Shown here piece after piece: positions 1 to 8,121 of a DNA stretch of 32,381 bases. Origin of the DNA: Hyphomicrobiales bacterium. Its GTDB lineage: Bacteria; Pseudomonadota; Alphaproteobacteria; Rhizobiales; Beijerinckiaceae. Made by a program: the position numbers and the translations under genes. Positions within the stretch are counted from its first letter, which is position 1. Each line of letters starts with the position of its first letter. The notes beneath the pieces were generated by a model that was not told the origin of the DNA, did no database searches, and was given only the letters and a program-made list of their open reading frames with translations. Where the stretch lies: positions 1 through 32,381 of the forward strand of contig JAIXSR010000118.1 of assembly GCA_027484605.1 (NCBI GenBank), in the 5' to 3' direction.

Positions 1-569
1 CGACGCTCACGCGAGTCGTCGATGGCGATCGTGGCCGAGAAGCCACCACCGAACGACTGGGTGTAGCCGATCGAGTTGGTGTACGAGATATCCGAGTGAT
101 AGCCGATGCCACCCTGGCCCGAGAACATGTAGAACTGGTTCCAGCCATGCTCGACGATCGGGGTCACGCGACCAGCGGTGAGGCCACCGAACTGGATGAA
201 GGCGTACTCGAGCGTGGTCGAGTCAGCGGCGTTTTCACGCTGGAAGAACGCACGGACGTAGGTACGGAGCAGGCCGTACTCGGTGGCCGTACGATGGTCG
301 AAGCCGACATAGCCGCGAGCGCGGAAGCGGTTGCCGTTGCCGGTATTCAGGCGCGGGTTGTCGAAGATGTAGTCGAGACGAACGCGACCGATCAGCTTCA
401 GGCACGACGTGGTGCCCGGGACAACGAAGAAGCCAGCACCGTAGGTCGGGCAGGTCTTCACATATTCAACAGCCGTCGGCTTCTTAACGCCGAGATCGGC
501 AGCCGAGGCGCCGGCCACAGCGACGAGACCCGCCGCCGAACCGAGGAGAAGGCTCTTAACGAGCTTCAT
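1..569 (-). CDS. Outer-membrane porin, alphaproteobacterial Porin_2 type (3' part outside window)
   Basis: General diffusion porin of the outer membrane, cut by the window edge so that about 189 N-terminal residues are visible. The protein begins MKLVKSLLLGSAAGLVAVAG, a signal peptide ending near ASAAD. The mature start (DLGVKKPTAVEYVKTCPTYG), the Cys pair and the following CLKLIGRVRLDYIFD barrel strand are typical of Rhizobiales porins (Porin_2). A good ribosome site, GGAGGT, lies 6 nt before the ATG. Codons ending in T (GGT, GTT, CGT, GCT) are commoner here than in neighbouring genes, as expected for a very highly expressed protein. The gene stands alone, with a 368-bp gap to pssA. Assignment to the family is secure; the pore's substrate preference cannot be read from this part. 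Confidence 0.93.
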   Translation of the reverse strand, partial: MKLVKSLLLGSAAGLVAVAGASAADLGVKKPTAVEYVKTCPTYGAGFFVVPGTTSCLKLIGRVRLDYIFDNPRLNTGNGNRFRARGYVGFDHRTATEYGLLRTYVRAFFQRENAADSTTLEYAFIQFGGLTAGRVTPIVEHGWNQFYMFSGQGGIGYHSDISYTNSIGYTQSFGGGFSATIAIDDSRER

Positions 570-937
570 GGTGGTACCTCCAAAGATTTCGAGACCAATC
601 GGGAGTTTACGAATTTGGCTTTGGAGAACCGCTGCCTAGCCCGCTTTCCCTTGTCACCAGCTTTCTCCCCGGACCCCCCGAAAGAGAAAGCAAGTCAGCG
701 ACCGGAAACTCCCGTCGCGATTGGCACCATACTCATGCGGGATTGTCGTTCAACCTTCGAAACGGGGTTGGGCGGGTTCCGGGGTGGCTTTTCAAATCCA
801 TGTTGCGGATAAGTCACGCCCCTGTGAACAGGCCAACACCAATCCGTCTCAAAACGAGTCGAAGCGTAAGAAATTCTTCACGGATTGGCGTGTTCTGGCG
901 GCGCTGAAGGCCGCGGCGGCGCCCCCGGCGCCGCGGA
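570..937. other. Intergenic region between porin and pssA (368 bp)
   Basis: No convincing gene lies here. It must hold the porin promoter: reading the minus strand, TTGAAC (748-753) and TATGGT (726-731) are 16 bp apart and would give a leader of roughly 150 nt, but this is a weak call. A perfect 9-bp inverted repeat, CCAATCCGT (839-847) and ACGGATTGG (880-888), encloses a second small palindrome AAGAAATTCTT (868-878). Close to the pssA stop, 916-923 and 927-934 form a perfect 8-bp GC stem with a 3-nt loop. It could end pssA transcription, although no T-run follows. Confidence 0.4.
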
Positions 938-1756
938 TCATTCGACCGGATTCTGCGGTGAAACGGCCCGATCCTGGGCTTCCCGGCGCTTGTAGCGCTG
1001 GATCGCGACGGGAATCATCCCGACATAGAGCAGCGTGACCGCCGAGATCGTCTCGAACGGATGGCTGAAGGCCAGAGCGAGAATCACGACCGCCCCGCCG
1101 AGAATCGCCAGAACCCATTCGCGCGGCACCGGCGTACCCAGGCCCTTGCCCGAGAAGGTCGGCAGGCGCGAGATGATCAGGGCCGTGGAAGCGGCGGTCC
1201 AGAGGAGAATCATCACCGAATCGCCGGCAAAGGCCGGAATGCCCGAGAGGGAGAGCGTGAGCGGGAGCATCACCATCATGGCGCCGGCCGGCGCCGGAAC
1301 GCCGACGGCATAGGCTTTCTGCCAGGCCGGACGCTCGGGCCCGTCGATCATGACATTGAAGCGCGCAAGACGCAGGGCCATGGCAAAAGCCAGAAGCAGG
1401 CAGACCAGCCAGCCCACGGTTTTCAGGGCATGGAGCTTCCAGAAATAGAGAATCAGCGCAGGCGCACAGCCGAAGCTGACAAAATCCGCCAGCGAATCGA
1501 GCTCGGCACCGAATCGCGACGTGCCCTTGAGGAGCCGGGCGATGCGCCCATCGATCCCGTCAAGGATCGCCGCCGCGAGAATCGCGATGGCCGACGCCTC
1601 GAACCGCCCCTCGATGGCGAAGCGGACGGCCGTCAGCCCCGAGGCCAGAGCCGCGAGCGTGATCATGTTGGGGATCAGCAGGCGGAGCGGCACGGGGCGG
1701 AAGCGCCGCTGGGGCGGTGCCGGATCGGGTTCGAAAGGCGGAAAGATCGGATCCAT
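938..1756 (-). CDS. pssA: CDP-diacylglycerol--serine O-phosphatidyltransferase
   Basis: Makes phosphatidylserine from CDP-diacylglycerol and L-serine in the inner membrane, the first committed step to phosphatidylethanolamine. The 272-residue protein carries the complete CDP-alcohol phosphatidyltransferase signature: D69-G70-x2-A73-R74-x8-G83-x3-D87-x3-D91. Several hydrophobic segments (about 30-65, 95-130, 150-250) fit a multi-span membrane enzyme. The basic/proline-rich N-terminus and short C-terminal tail are cytoplasmic-like. It starts 10 bp after the psd stop, so it is the second gene of a psd-pssA operon, and its product is the substrate of Psd. Confidence 0.95.
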   Translation of the reverse strand: MDPIFPPFEPDPAPPQRRFRPVPLRLLIPNMITLAALASGLTAVRFAIEGRFEASAIAILAAAILDGIDGRIARLLKGTSRFGAELDSLADFVSFGCAPALILYFWKLHALKTVGWLVCLLLAFAMALRLARFNVMIDGPERPAWQKAYAVGVPAPAGAMMVMLPLTLSLSGIPAFAGDSVMILLWTAASTALIISRLPTFSGKGLGTPVPREWVLAILGGAVVILALAFSHPFETISAVTLLYVGMIPVAIQRYKRREAQDRAVSPQNPVE

Positions 1757-1766
1757 GATCGTTCGG

Positions 1767-2465
1767 TCAGGCTACGCGGAAACTGCGCGGCGGCTCTTTC
1801 GAGGAAAGGTCGCACAGAACGGTCTCGCCGCCAATCGCGCTCTGCCCTTCCGCGACCAGCGCCTGGGCGCCCTCGGGGAGGTAGATGTCGGTCCGGCTGC
1901 CGAAGCGGATCAGGCCGAAGCGCTGGCCGGGGGAGAGATCCTCGCCCTCGCGGACGAAGCAGAGGATGCGGCGGGCGATCAGGCCGGCGATCTGCACGCA
2001 GGCCACCGTCCCGCCGGGCGATTCGATCACCAGCGCGTTGCGCTCGTTATCCTGGCTTGCCTTGTCGAGATCGGCATTGAGGAACAGGCCGGGGGTGTAG
2101 ACGATCTTGCGGATCTTCCCGCCGACGGGCGTGCGGTTGATATGCACGTCGAAGACCGAGAGGAAGATCGAGATGCGCAGCCGCGGTGCATCGCCGAGGC
2201 CCAGTTCGGCCGGCGGCGGAAAATAGCCGATCATGCTGACGCGGCCATCGGCCGGCGACAGGACCAGCCCGTCCCGCGTCGGCGAGACGCGCGGCGGATC
2301 GCGGAAGAAATAGGCCACGAAAGCCGGCAGGAACCAGAACAGCCAGCCCACCGGCGGAATGAGCCAATGGACGAACAGGGCCAGCAGGACTGCCGCGATG
2401 ATGAAGAGATATCCTTCGGGATGAACCGGAACCACGAATTTCCGGACCGAATCGACAACCGACAT
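1767..2465 (-). CDS. psd: Phosphatidylserine decarboxylase proenzyme
   Basis: Converts phosphatidylserine to phosphatidylethanolamine. The open frame extends to 2609, but the ATG at 2465 (MSVVDSVRKF) is preferred: it has an AAGAAGGAA ribosome site and gives 232 residues, the normal length of the short prokaryotic form. A hydrophobic anchor spans about residues 18-53. The self-cleavage site is visible as RFGS (187-190): cleavage between Gly189 and Ser190 would generate the pyruvoyl group on a small alpha chain of about 43 residues. The conserved SVFDVHINRTP block (103-113) is also present. It is followed after 10 bp by pssA, its substrate-producing partner. Confidence 0.95.
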   Translation of the reverse strand: MSVVDSVRKFVVPVHPEGYLFIIAAVLLALFVHWLIPPVGWLFWFLPAFVAYFFRDPPRVSPTRDGLVLSPADGRVSMIGYFPPPAELGLGDAPRLRISIFLSVFDVHINRTPVGGKIRKIVYTPGLFLNADLDKASQDNERNALVIESPGGTVACVQIAGLIARRILCFVREGEDLSPGQRFGLIRFGSRTDIYLPEGAQALVAEGQSAIGGETVLCDLSSKEPPRSFRVA

Positions 2466-2763
2466 GCCGTTCCTTCTTTCTTCTGCGCCCGGCTCGCATG
2501 AAGACGAGACCATGGCGCGGGCGGCTTTCTGCCCTGTTTCTGCCGCACCCTTACCGGCAGGCTGACTGGCAAGCAAGGTTTCTGCTTCGGTTCGTGCTGC
2601 GCCGCACATTTTCCGGGGGCGTGGCGGGGTTCAAGACCGGGCGGGACAGCCCGGCCGGCCCGGGCCGGGCGGGCCCAACTTTTCCGCTGGCTTTGCCAAC
2701 TTGTCTCTTATTTGTCTTTCCACTTTGGTATAGGATGCCAACAAAACGAGAAGGAGGAGCACC
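2466..2763. other. Divergent intergenic region psd / 84-residue gene
   Basis: Almost 300 bp between divergent genes. It holds a nearly perfect GC-only palindrome at 2649-2674 (arms GCCCGGCCGGCCC and GGGCCGGGCGGGC, one mismatch), followed on the plus strand by CCAACTTTT. An AT-richer stretch at 2690-2750 contains TATAGGAT (2729-2736), a plausible -10 element for the rightward gene, but no good -35 at normal spacing. No ORF with a credible start was seen. Confidence 0.3.
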
Positions 2764-3018
2764 ATGGATTACAATCTGGCCCTCTCCGCCGTCGGCTACG
2801 GCTCAGTCCGCGTGCTGCGCGAACGTCACTTTTCAACCGATCCCTTCCTTCTGCCGGCCAACTGGATCCTGAAGAAGCCGGATCCTGTCCAGTTCTGTGT
2901 CGAGGCCCTCGAAGTCGAACACCCGGACTGGGTGGAGAAGATCGACGAGGAAACCCGCCGCGCCATCCATACCCGCCTGCGCGACGAAGCCCGCCGCGGA
3001 CGCATCAATCCGAGCTGA
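2764..3018 (+). CDS. Small protein of unknown function (84 aa)
   Basis: I do not recognise this 84-residue protein. It has no signal peptide, membrane segment or cysteine motif (one Cys at 45). It is rich in charged residues, and the C-terminal half (about 43-78) looks alpha-helical, ending in a basic stretch (RLRDEARRGRINPS). Translation is well supported by a strong ribosome site AAGGAGG (2751-2757) 6 nt before the ATG. The gene is monocistronic: a divergent psd precedes it and an excellent intrinsic terminator follows. A soluble cytoplasmic role is likely; binding of RNA or protein is possible but not shown. Confidence 0.75.
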   Translation: MDYNLALSAVGYGSVRVLRERHFSTDPFLLPANWILKKPDPVQFCVEALEVEHPDWVEKIDEETRRAIHTRLRDEARRGRINPS

Positions 3019-3020
3019 AA

Positions 3021-3085
3021 TCACACGGACATCCCCCCCCTGCCCGTCCGCGTGATCGCGCCCCGCCCCCGGGGCGCTTTTTTTT
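3021..3085 (+). terminator. Double-hairpin intrinsic terminator
   Basis: Two consecutive hairpins follow the 84-residue gene. The first pairs TCACACGGAC (3021-3030) with GTCCGCGTGA (3046-3055), with one A-C mismatch. The second pairs GCGCCCC (3058-3064) with GGGGCGC (3071-3077) and is followed at once by eight Ts (3078-3085). This is the strongest Rho-independent terminator in the window. Confidence 0.9.
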
Positions 3086-3146
3086 GCCGCATCACGGCCC
3101 CGGAAGACGTCGGCTCCTTCCGGGCGGGCATGTCCAGACCACGCGC

Positions 3147-5036
3147 TCAGACCACGAGCTTCTGGCGCAGGCTCGGTTCCTCGCCGGATTCGGCGCGCTT
3201 CAGCGTCTCGCGGGCCAGATCGGCCTCGCGCTGCTTGTTCCACATGCCGGCATAGATGCCGCCGGAGGCCAGCAATTGCTCGTGCGTGCCGCTCTCGGCG
3301 ATGACGCCCTTGTCCAGCACGATGATCCGGTCGGCATTGACCACGGTGGAGAGCCGGTGCGCGATGACCAGGGTCGAGCGGCCGCGGCTCATCCGTTCCA
3401 GCGCGTCCTGGATCTCCTTCTCGGTGTAGCTGTCCAGCGCCGAGGTCGCCTCGTCGAGCACGAGGATCGGCGGGCCCTTGAGAATCGTGCGGGCAATGGC
3501 GACGCGCTGCTTCTCGCCACCGGAAAGCTTCAGCCCGCGCTCGCCGACCTGGCTGGCATAGCCGTCCGGCAGCTGGCGGATCAGCGGGTCGATCTGGGCC
3601 ATGGTGGCGGCTTCGGCGATGCTGTGCTCGTCCGCCCCGTCGCGGCCATAGCCGATATTGTAGAGGATGGTGTCGTTGAAGAGCACCGTATCCTGCGGGA
3701 CGATGCCGATCGCCGCGCGGAGCGATCCCTGCGTGACGTCGCGGATATCCTGCCCGTCAATCAGGATGCGCCCGTCCACGACATCGTAGAAGCGGAAGAG
3801 CAGCCGCGAGAGCGTGGACTTGCCGGCGCCGGAAGGGCCGACAATCGCCACGGTCTGGCCGGGCGGCACATCGAAGGACACGCCCTTCAGGATCGCGCGT
3901 TCGGGCACATAGTGGAAGCGGACATCCTCGAAGCGGATATGGCCTGCCGGAACGACCAGCGGCTTCGCGCCCGGCGCATCCTCGACCTCGGCCTCGCGTT
4001 CGAGGACGTCGAACATCTTCTCGATATCGACGATGGCCTGCTTGATCTCGCGATAGACCATGCCCATGAAATTGAGCGGCTGGTAGAGCTGGATCATCAG
4101 GGCATTGACCATCACGAAATGGCCGACGCTTTTCTGGCCGGCCATCACGTCCACCGCGGCAATGGCCATGCAGACCGCCAGCGCGATGGTGAAGATCACG
4201 GCCTGCCCGGTATTGAGGAAGGCCAGCGAGGTATAGGTCTTGATCGAGGCCTTCTCGTAGGTGGCGAGGCTGCGGTCATAGCGGGCGGTCTCGCGCGCCT
4301 CCGCCCCGAAATACTTCACCGTCTCGAAGTTCAGAAGCGAATCGACGGCCTTGGCATTGGCATCCGTGTCGCTGTCATTCATGGCGCGGCGGATCTCCAT
4401 GCGCCAGACCGTGGCGCGCACGGTGAAGGCGAGGTAGATCACGATCATCACGCAGACGATGACGACATAGCGCCAGTCGAATTCGAACGCGAAGACAAGG
4501 ATGACGAGGCTGAACTCGACAATGGTCGGGATGAGCGTCATCAGCGTCATCCGGGTCAGTTCCTCGATGCCGTTTCGGCCGCGTTCGAGGACCCGGGTCA
4601 GCCCGCCGGTCTTGCGCTCGAGATGGAAGCGCAGCGACAGGCGATGCATATGCGTGAAGGTGCGCAGGGCCAGCCGGCGCACGGCATTCATCGCGACCTT
4701 GGCGAAGAGCCCTTCCCGGACCTGCGTGAAGACGACCATGAGGATGCGCGTCATCCCGTAAAGGGCGCTGGCGAGGATCGGCGCACCGATCAGCCAGGGC
4801 CAGACAGCGCCGGCCTCCATCTTGCCGCCGGTGGCGAGAACCAGCGCATCCGTCGCCCATTTGAAGGTGAAGGGCATCAGGATCGTGAAGCCCTTGGCCA
4901 CCAGGATCAGCGCCAGCGAGACGGCGATGGTCCGCTGGAGATCGGGGCGATCCTGCGGCCAGAAGAACGGCCAGAGCGTGCGCAGCGTCGAGACAAGCGA
5001 GGCCTCGCGCCGGAGGGGTGGGGTCGGATTGGACAA
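3147..5036 (-). CDS. Atm1-type ABC transporter, fused permease and ATPase
   Basis: Half-transporter of 629 residues acting as an inner-membrane homodimer. The permease domain covers about 40-330 and includes the sequence LNFETVKYFGAEA (235-247), typical of the Atm1/ABCB7 group, which exports glutathione-linked compounds connected with iron-sulfur cluster and heavy-metal handling. The ATPase has Walker A GPSGAGKST (400-408), signature LSGGEKQ (504-510) and Walker B ILVLDEA (524-530). The start is TTG at 5034-5036, with GAAAGG about 7 nt upstream; the first internal Met (residue 54) would cut into the permease domain. It is divergent from the LOG gene. The family is secure; the exported molecule is inferred. 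Confidence 0.9.
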   Translation of the reverse strand: MSNPTPPLRREASLVSTLRTLWPFFWPQDRPDLQRTIAVSLALILVAKGFTILMPFTFKWATDALVLATGGKMEAGAVWPWLIGAPILASALYGMTRILMVVFTQVREGLFAKVAMNAVRRLALRTFTHMHRLSLRFHLERKTGGLTRVLERGRNGIEELTRMTLMTLIPTIVEFSLVILVFAFEFDWRYVVIVCVMIVIYLAFTVRATVWRMEIRRAMNDSDTDANAKAVDSLLNFETVKYFGAEARETARYDRSLATYEKASIKTYTSLAFLNTGQAVIFTIALAVCMAIAAVDVMAGQKSVGHFVMVNALMIQLYQPLNFMGMVYREIKQAIVDIEKMFDVLEREAEVEDAPGAKPLVVPAGHIRFEDVRFHYVPERAILKGVSFDVPPGQTVAIVGPSGAGKSTLSRLLFRFYDVVDGRILIDGQDIRDVTQGSLRAAIGIVPQDTVLFNDTILYNIGYGRDGADEHSIAEAATMAQIDPLIRQLPDGYASQVGERGLKLSGGEKQRVAIARTILKGPPILVLDEATSALDSYTEKEIQDALERMSRGRSTLVIAHRLSTVVNADRIIVLDKGVIAESGTHEQLLASGGIYAGMWNKQREADLARETLKRAESGEEPSLRQKLVV

Positions 5037-5300
5037 GACAATGCCTTTCAGGCTGGCCCGGCGGTGCTGGACGGCCTTGCCAGGGCGTTCCGGGAGGGGT
5101 TTCCTCGGGGGCGGGCAAGCCGGGCTTCGCCGACAGGTCAGATCGGATTTCCTCTAATCTGGGCCGTCGCGTCCGGGAATCCAAGCCTTCCCCGCCATGC
5201 TGCACAGGAAACCTGCCCGGACCTGCCGGAAGGAGCGCGAAAAGCCGTCCGCAACCGGCGGCATCTTGCCTTTCAGACGCCTTCGCGAAACTCTGCGGGC

Positions 5301-5882
5301 ATGAAAAACACCCTGATTCGATCTGTCTGCGTCTTCTGTGGCTCCGGAACCGGTTCGGAGCCGATCTTCATGGATTCGGCCGAGACCCTTGGCCGCCTGA
5401 TGGCCGAGAACGGGCTCCGGCTGGTCTATGGCGGCGGCTCGCATGGCCTGATGGGGGCCGTGGCGCGCTCGGTGCTGAGCCATGGCGGCCATGTCACCGG
5501 CATCATCCCGCATTTCCTGAAGAACAAGGAAGTCATGCTGGAAGGCGCGCAGGAGATGATCGTCACCAATGACATGCATGAGCGCAAGCGCCTGATGTTC
5601 GAGAAGGCCGATGCCTTCGTCGCCCTGCCCGGCGGGATCGGCACGCTCGAGGAACTGGTCGAGCAATTGACCTGGGCCCAGCTCGGCCAGCATAACAAGC
5701 CGATCCTCCTCGCCAATATTGCCGGGTTCTGGAAGCCGCTGCTGGTGCTGCTCGCCCATATGCGGGAATTCCAGTTCATCCGCGCCGGGCTCGAGGTGCA
5801 GTATCTGGTGGCCGAATCCGTACCCGATATCCTGCCGATGCTCGAACAGGGCGCCCTGATGAAGAGCCGGCAGAGCGCCTGA
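5301..5882 (+). CDS. LOG family protein (probable cytokinin-type nucleotide phosphoribohydrolase)
   Basis: 193-residue Rossmann-fold protein of the LOG (lysine decarboxylase-like) family. These enzymes cut the N-glycosidic bond of nucleoside 5'-monophosphates, in plants and some bacteria releasing free cytokinin, in others acting mainly on AMP. The diagnostic PGGxGTxxE motif is complete at 110-117 and is preceded by the catalytic region DMHERKR (91-97); the nucleotide loop YGGGSHGLMG lies at 43-52. The length matches type I LOG proteins. The ATG at 5301 has only a weak ribosome site. Without a biosynthetic context the natural substrate is unknown, so older labels such as lysine decarboxylase should not be used. 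Confidence 0.9.
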   Translation: MKNTLIRSVCVFCGSGTGSEPIFMDSAETLGRLMAENGLRLVYGGGSHGLMGAVARSVLSHGGHVTGIIPHFLKNKEVMLEGAQEMIVTNDMHERKRLMFEKADAFVALPGGIGTLEELVEQLTWAQLGQHNKPILLANIAGFWKPLLVLLAHMREFQFIRAGLEVQYLVAESVPDILPMLEQGALMKSRQSA

Positions 5883-6049
5883 CGGCCCATCGACTTAATG
5901 CCTGCTGCATCGTGAGTTGCGCATATCAAGCAAGTGCGCCATGACTAGTCTAGGGAAGCCCTTCGGGGCTCGGGGGTACGGGACACGCTCATGGCACGAA
6001 GGGGCGTCGTTTCCATTCCAGCGGCAACCGTGCCTGAGTGGAGAATGCC

Positions 6050-6436
6050 ATGCGGATGTTGACCGGATTGGCGAGCGTTATTCTGTTGATGGGGATGGGC
6101 CATGGCACCGTCCAGGCCCAGCAGGCCAATACAACGGCCGCCCCGCCGGCTGCAGCACGGACTGCCCAGCGCGCCGTGCCGAAAAATGCAGCGGAGATCG
6201 TCCTGGCCAATGCCCGCAGCGGTGCGACGGTGACCGGCCTTTCGGTGACCAGTGCCGCCGGCAAGTCGGTCGCCATGCTGAAGAAGCCGCTCGAACCCGG
6301 CAAGAAGATCACGATCAAGCTGCCGAAGAATTCAGGCTGCACCTTCGCGATCAATGCGTCCTTCTCGGATGACGCCGAATTCGACCAGACCGACGTCAAC
6401 CTGTGCATGGACAAGACGGTCCGCTTCACGGATTGA
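6050..6436 (+). CDS. Small secreted protein of unknown function (128 aa)
   Basis: Exported protein with a clear signal peptide (MRMLTGLASVILLMGMGHG, predicted cleavage after VQA at residue 23), then an Ala/Pro/Thr-rich linker (24-45) and a compact domain (about 46-128) containing two cysteines, C97 and C119, that could form a disulfide in the periplasm. The C-terminus alternates acidic and hydrophobic residues (DVNLCMDKTVRFTD). The ATG at 6050 is preferred over the upstream GTG at 6038, because GGAG (6040-6043) is placed 6 nt before it. No function can be assigned; the gene is alone on its strand, convergent with cimA. Confidence 0.8.
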   Translation: MRMLTGLASVILLMGMGHGTVQAQQANTTAAPPAAARTAQRAVPKNAAEIVLANARSGATVTGLSVTSAAGKSVAMLKKPLEPGKKITIKLPKNSGCTFAINASFSDDAEFDQTDVNLCMDKTVRFTD

Positions 6437-6459
6437 GCGCATTCCCCGCTGCGGCGCAA

Positions 6460-6482
6460 GGCGGCCGGTCACGCCGGCCGCC
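6460..6482. terminator. Strong GC hairpin between convergent genes
   Basis: GGCGGCCGG (6460-6468) and CCGGCCGCC (6474-6482) form a perfect 9-bp stem with a TCACG loop, 24 nt after the stop of the secreted-protein gene and downstream of cimA on the other strand. There is no T-run, so it may be a processing or pausing structure, or part of a repeat element, rather than a classical terminator. Confidence 0.4.
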
Positions 6483-6528
6483 CCTCACCCGGCGAACCCC
6501 TCACTCGGCGAGGCCCTCACTCGGCCGG
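6481..6528. repeat. Three tandem 16-bp repeats spanning the cimA stop
   Basis: Three consecutive 16-bp units: CCCCTCACCCGGCGAA (6481-6496), CCCCTCACTCGGCGAG (6497-6512) and GCCCTCACTCGGCCGG (6513-6528). The last contains the final codons and stop of cimA (on the minus strand, GCC-GAG-TGA). The other copies repeat that stop-codon context. The CCCCTCACCCG core recurs in the REP-like element at 25949. Confidence 0.75.
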
Positions 6529-8121
6529 AACCTGGCTCCGCATCAGCTTGTAGATGATCGAATCCGTCAGCGCCTGGAACGAGGCGTCGATGATGTTCGG
6601 CGAGACGCCGACCGTCGTCCAGCTCTCGCCGGCCTCGTCGGTGGAATCGATCAGGACGCGCGTCACGGCATCGGTGCCGCCCTGGAAGATGCGGACCTTG
6701 AAATCCGTCAGCTTCAGGCCCTTGATATAGCTCTGGTAGCGGCCGAGATCCTTGCGCAGGGCCTTGTCCAGCGCATTGACCGGCCCGTCGCCCTCGGCGG
6801 CCGAGATCATGGTCTTGTCGCCGACGCGCACCTTCACCACGGCTTCGGAGAAGGTGACGAGGTCGCCCTTCGCATTGTAGCGGCGCTCGACATTGACCTT
6901 GAACCGCTCGACCTTGAAGAAATCCGGCACGCGGCCGAGCAGCCTTTGCGCGAGGATGTAGAAGCTGGCATCGGCGCCTTCATAGGAATAGCCGATCGCC
7001 TCCTTCTCCTTCACCTCGTCGAGCAGGCGCGCGAGGCGCGGATCGTTCTTCTCGACCGTGATGCCCAGTCTTTCGAGTTCGGCCAGGATGTTCGACCGCC
7101 CGGCCTGGGTGGAGACGAGCACCATGCGGCGGTTGCCTATCCGCTCCGGCTCGACATGCTCGTAGGTCTTGGGATCCTTGATGAGGGCAGAGGCATGGAT
7201 GCCGGCCTTGGTGGCGAAGGCGGAGGCGCCGACATAGGGCGCCTGCCGGTTCGGCACGCGGTTGAGGATCTCGTCGAAGCTGCGCGACAGGGCCGTCAGC
7301 CCGGCCAGGGCCTCGCGGCTGACGCCGATCTCGAAGCGGTCGGCATAGTCGGGCTTCAGCAGCAGCGTGGGGATCAGGCTTACGAGATTGGCGTTGCCGC
7401 AGCGCTCGCCGAGCCCGTTGAGCGTGCCCTGGATCTGCCGTGCGCCGGCCCGGATGGCGGCGAGGCTGTTGGCCACGGCATGGCCGGTATCGTCATGGGC
7501 ATGGATGCCGAGCCGGATTCCCGGCACCGCCGCCATGACCGCACCGACAATCGCCTCGACCTCGTGCGGGAGCGTGCCGCCATTGGTATCGCAGAGCACC
7601 ACCCATTCGGCACCGGCCTCATGCGCGGTCCGGGCGCAATCGAGCGCATAGCCGCGATTGGCCTTGAACCCGTCGAAGAAATGCTCGCAATCGACGAGGG
7701 CGCGCTTGCCGGCAGCCCTCGCAGCCTGCACGGAATCCGTGATGCTCTCGAGATTTTCCGCCAAGGTGCAGCCGAGCGCGAATTCCACATGGAAGTCCCA
7801 GCTCTTCGCGACGAAGCAGATCGCGCCCGCTTTCGCCTGGATCAGGGCAGCGAGGCCGGGATCGTTCGAGGCAGAAATGCCGGCCCGCTTCGTCATGCCG
7901 AAGGCGGTCAAACAGGCCTTCATGGCCGGCGGCCTGTCGAAGAATTTCGTGTCGACCGGGTTGGCGCCGGGATAGCCGCCCTCGATGAAATCCACGCCAA
8001 GCCGGTCGAGCATGGCGGCGATCTTCTGCTTGTCGGCGAGGCTGAAATCGACGCCCGTCGTCTGCGCGCCGTCCCGCAGGGTCGTGTCGAACAGGGTGAT
8101 GCGGTCCTTCATCTCAGCCAT
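6517..8121 (-). CDS. cimA: Citramalate synthase
   Basis: Condenses pyruvate and acetyl-CoA to (R)-citramalate, opening the threonine-independent route to isoleucine via 2-oxobutyrate. The 534-residue protein belongs to the DRE-TIM metallolyases. It has the N-terminal FDTTLRDGAQ motif (11-20), the HAHDDTGHAVANS metal-binding block, the NGLGERCGNA motif and a C-terminal LeuA-type regulatory domain, where isoleucine feedback is expected. Length and the FSLADKQKIA region fit CimA rather than 2-isopropylmalate or homocitrate synthase. The ATG overlaps the stop of the upstream GNAT gene (ATGGCTGA), so translation is probably coupled. It is the last gene of cysS-GNAT-cimA. Confidence 0.93.
   Translation of the reverse strand: MAEMKDRITLFDTTLRDGAQTTGVDFSLADKQKIAAMLDRLGVDFIEGGYPGANPVDTKFFDRPPAMKACLTAFGMTKRAGISASNDPGLAALIQAKAGAICFVAKSWDFHVEFALGCTLAENLESITDSVQAARAAGKRALVDCEHFFDGFKANRGYALDCARTAHEAGAEWVVLCDTNGGTLPHEVEAIVGAVMAAVPGIRLGIHAHDDTGHAVANSLAAIRAGARQIQGTLNGLGERCGNANLVSLIPTLLLKPDYADRFEIGVSREALAGLTALSRSFDEILNRVPNRQAPYVGASAFATKAGIHASALIKDPKTYEHVEPERIGNRRMVLVSTQAGRSNILAELERLGITVEKNDPRLARLLDEVKEKEAIGYSYEGADASFYILAQRLLGRVPDFFKVERFKVNVERRYNAKGDLVTFSEAVVKVRVGDKTMISAAEGDGPVNALDKALRKDLGRYQSYIKGLKLTDFKVRIFQGGTDAVTRVLIDSTDEAGESWTTVGVSPNIIDASFQALTDSIIYKLMRSQVPAE

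Noticed and set aside
2649-2674. GC-only palindrome as a terminator
   Set aside because: There is no upstream plus-strand gene to end and psd reads away from it; the GC bias of the genome makes such palindromes frequent. Kept only as a note on the intergenic region.
2712-5882. A very long plus-strand open frame of over 1000 codons ending in the LOG gene
   Set aside because: Its first part is antisense to the Atm1-type exporter and has no protein-like composition or start signals; only the last 193 codons from 5301 are a real gene. GC-rich DNA commonly leaves such shadow frames open.
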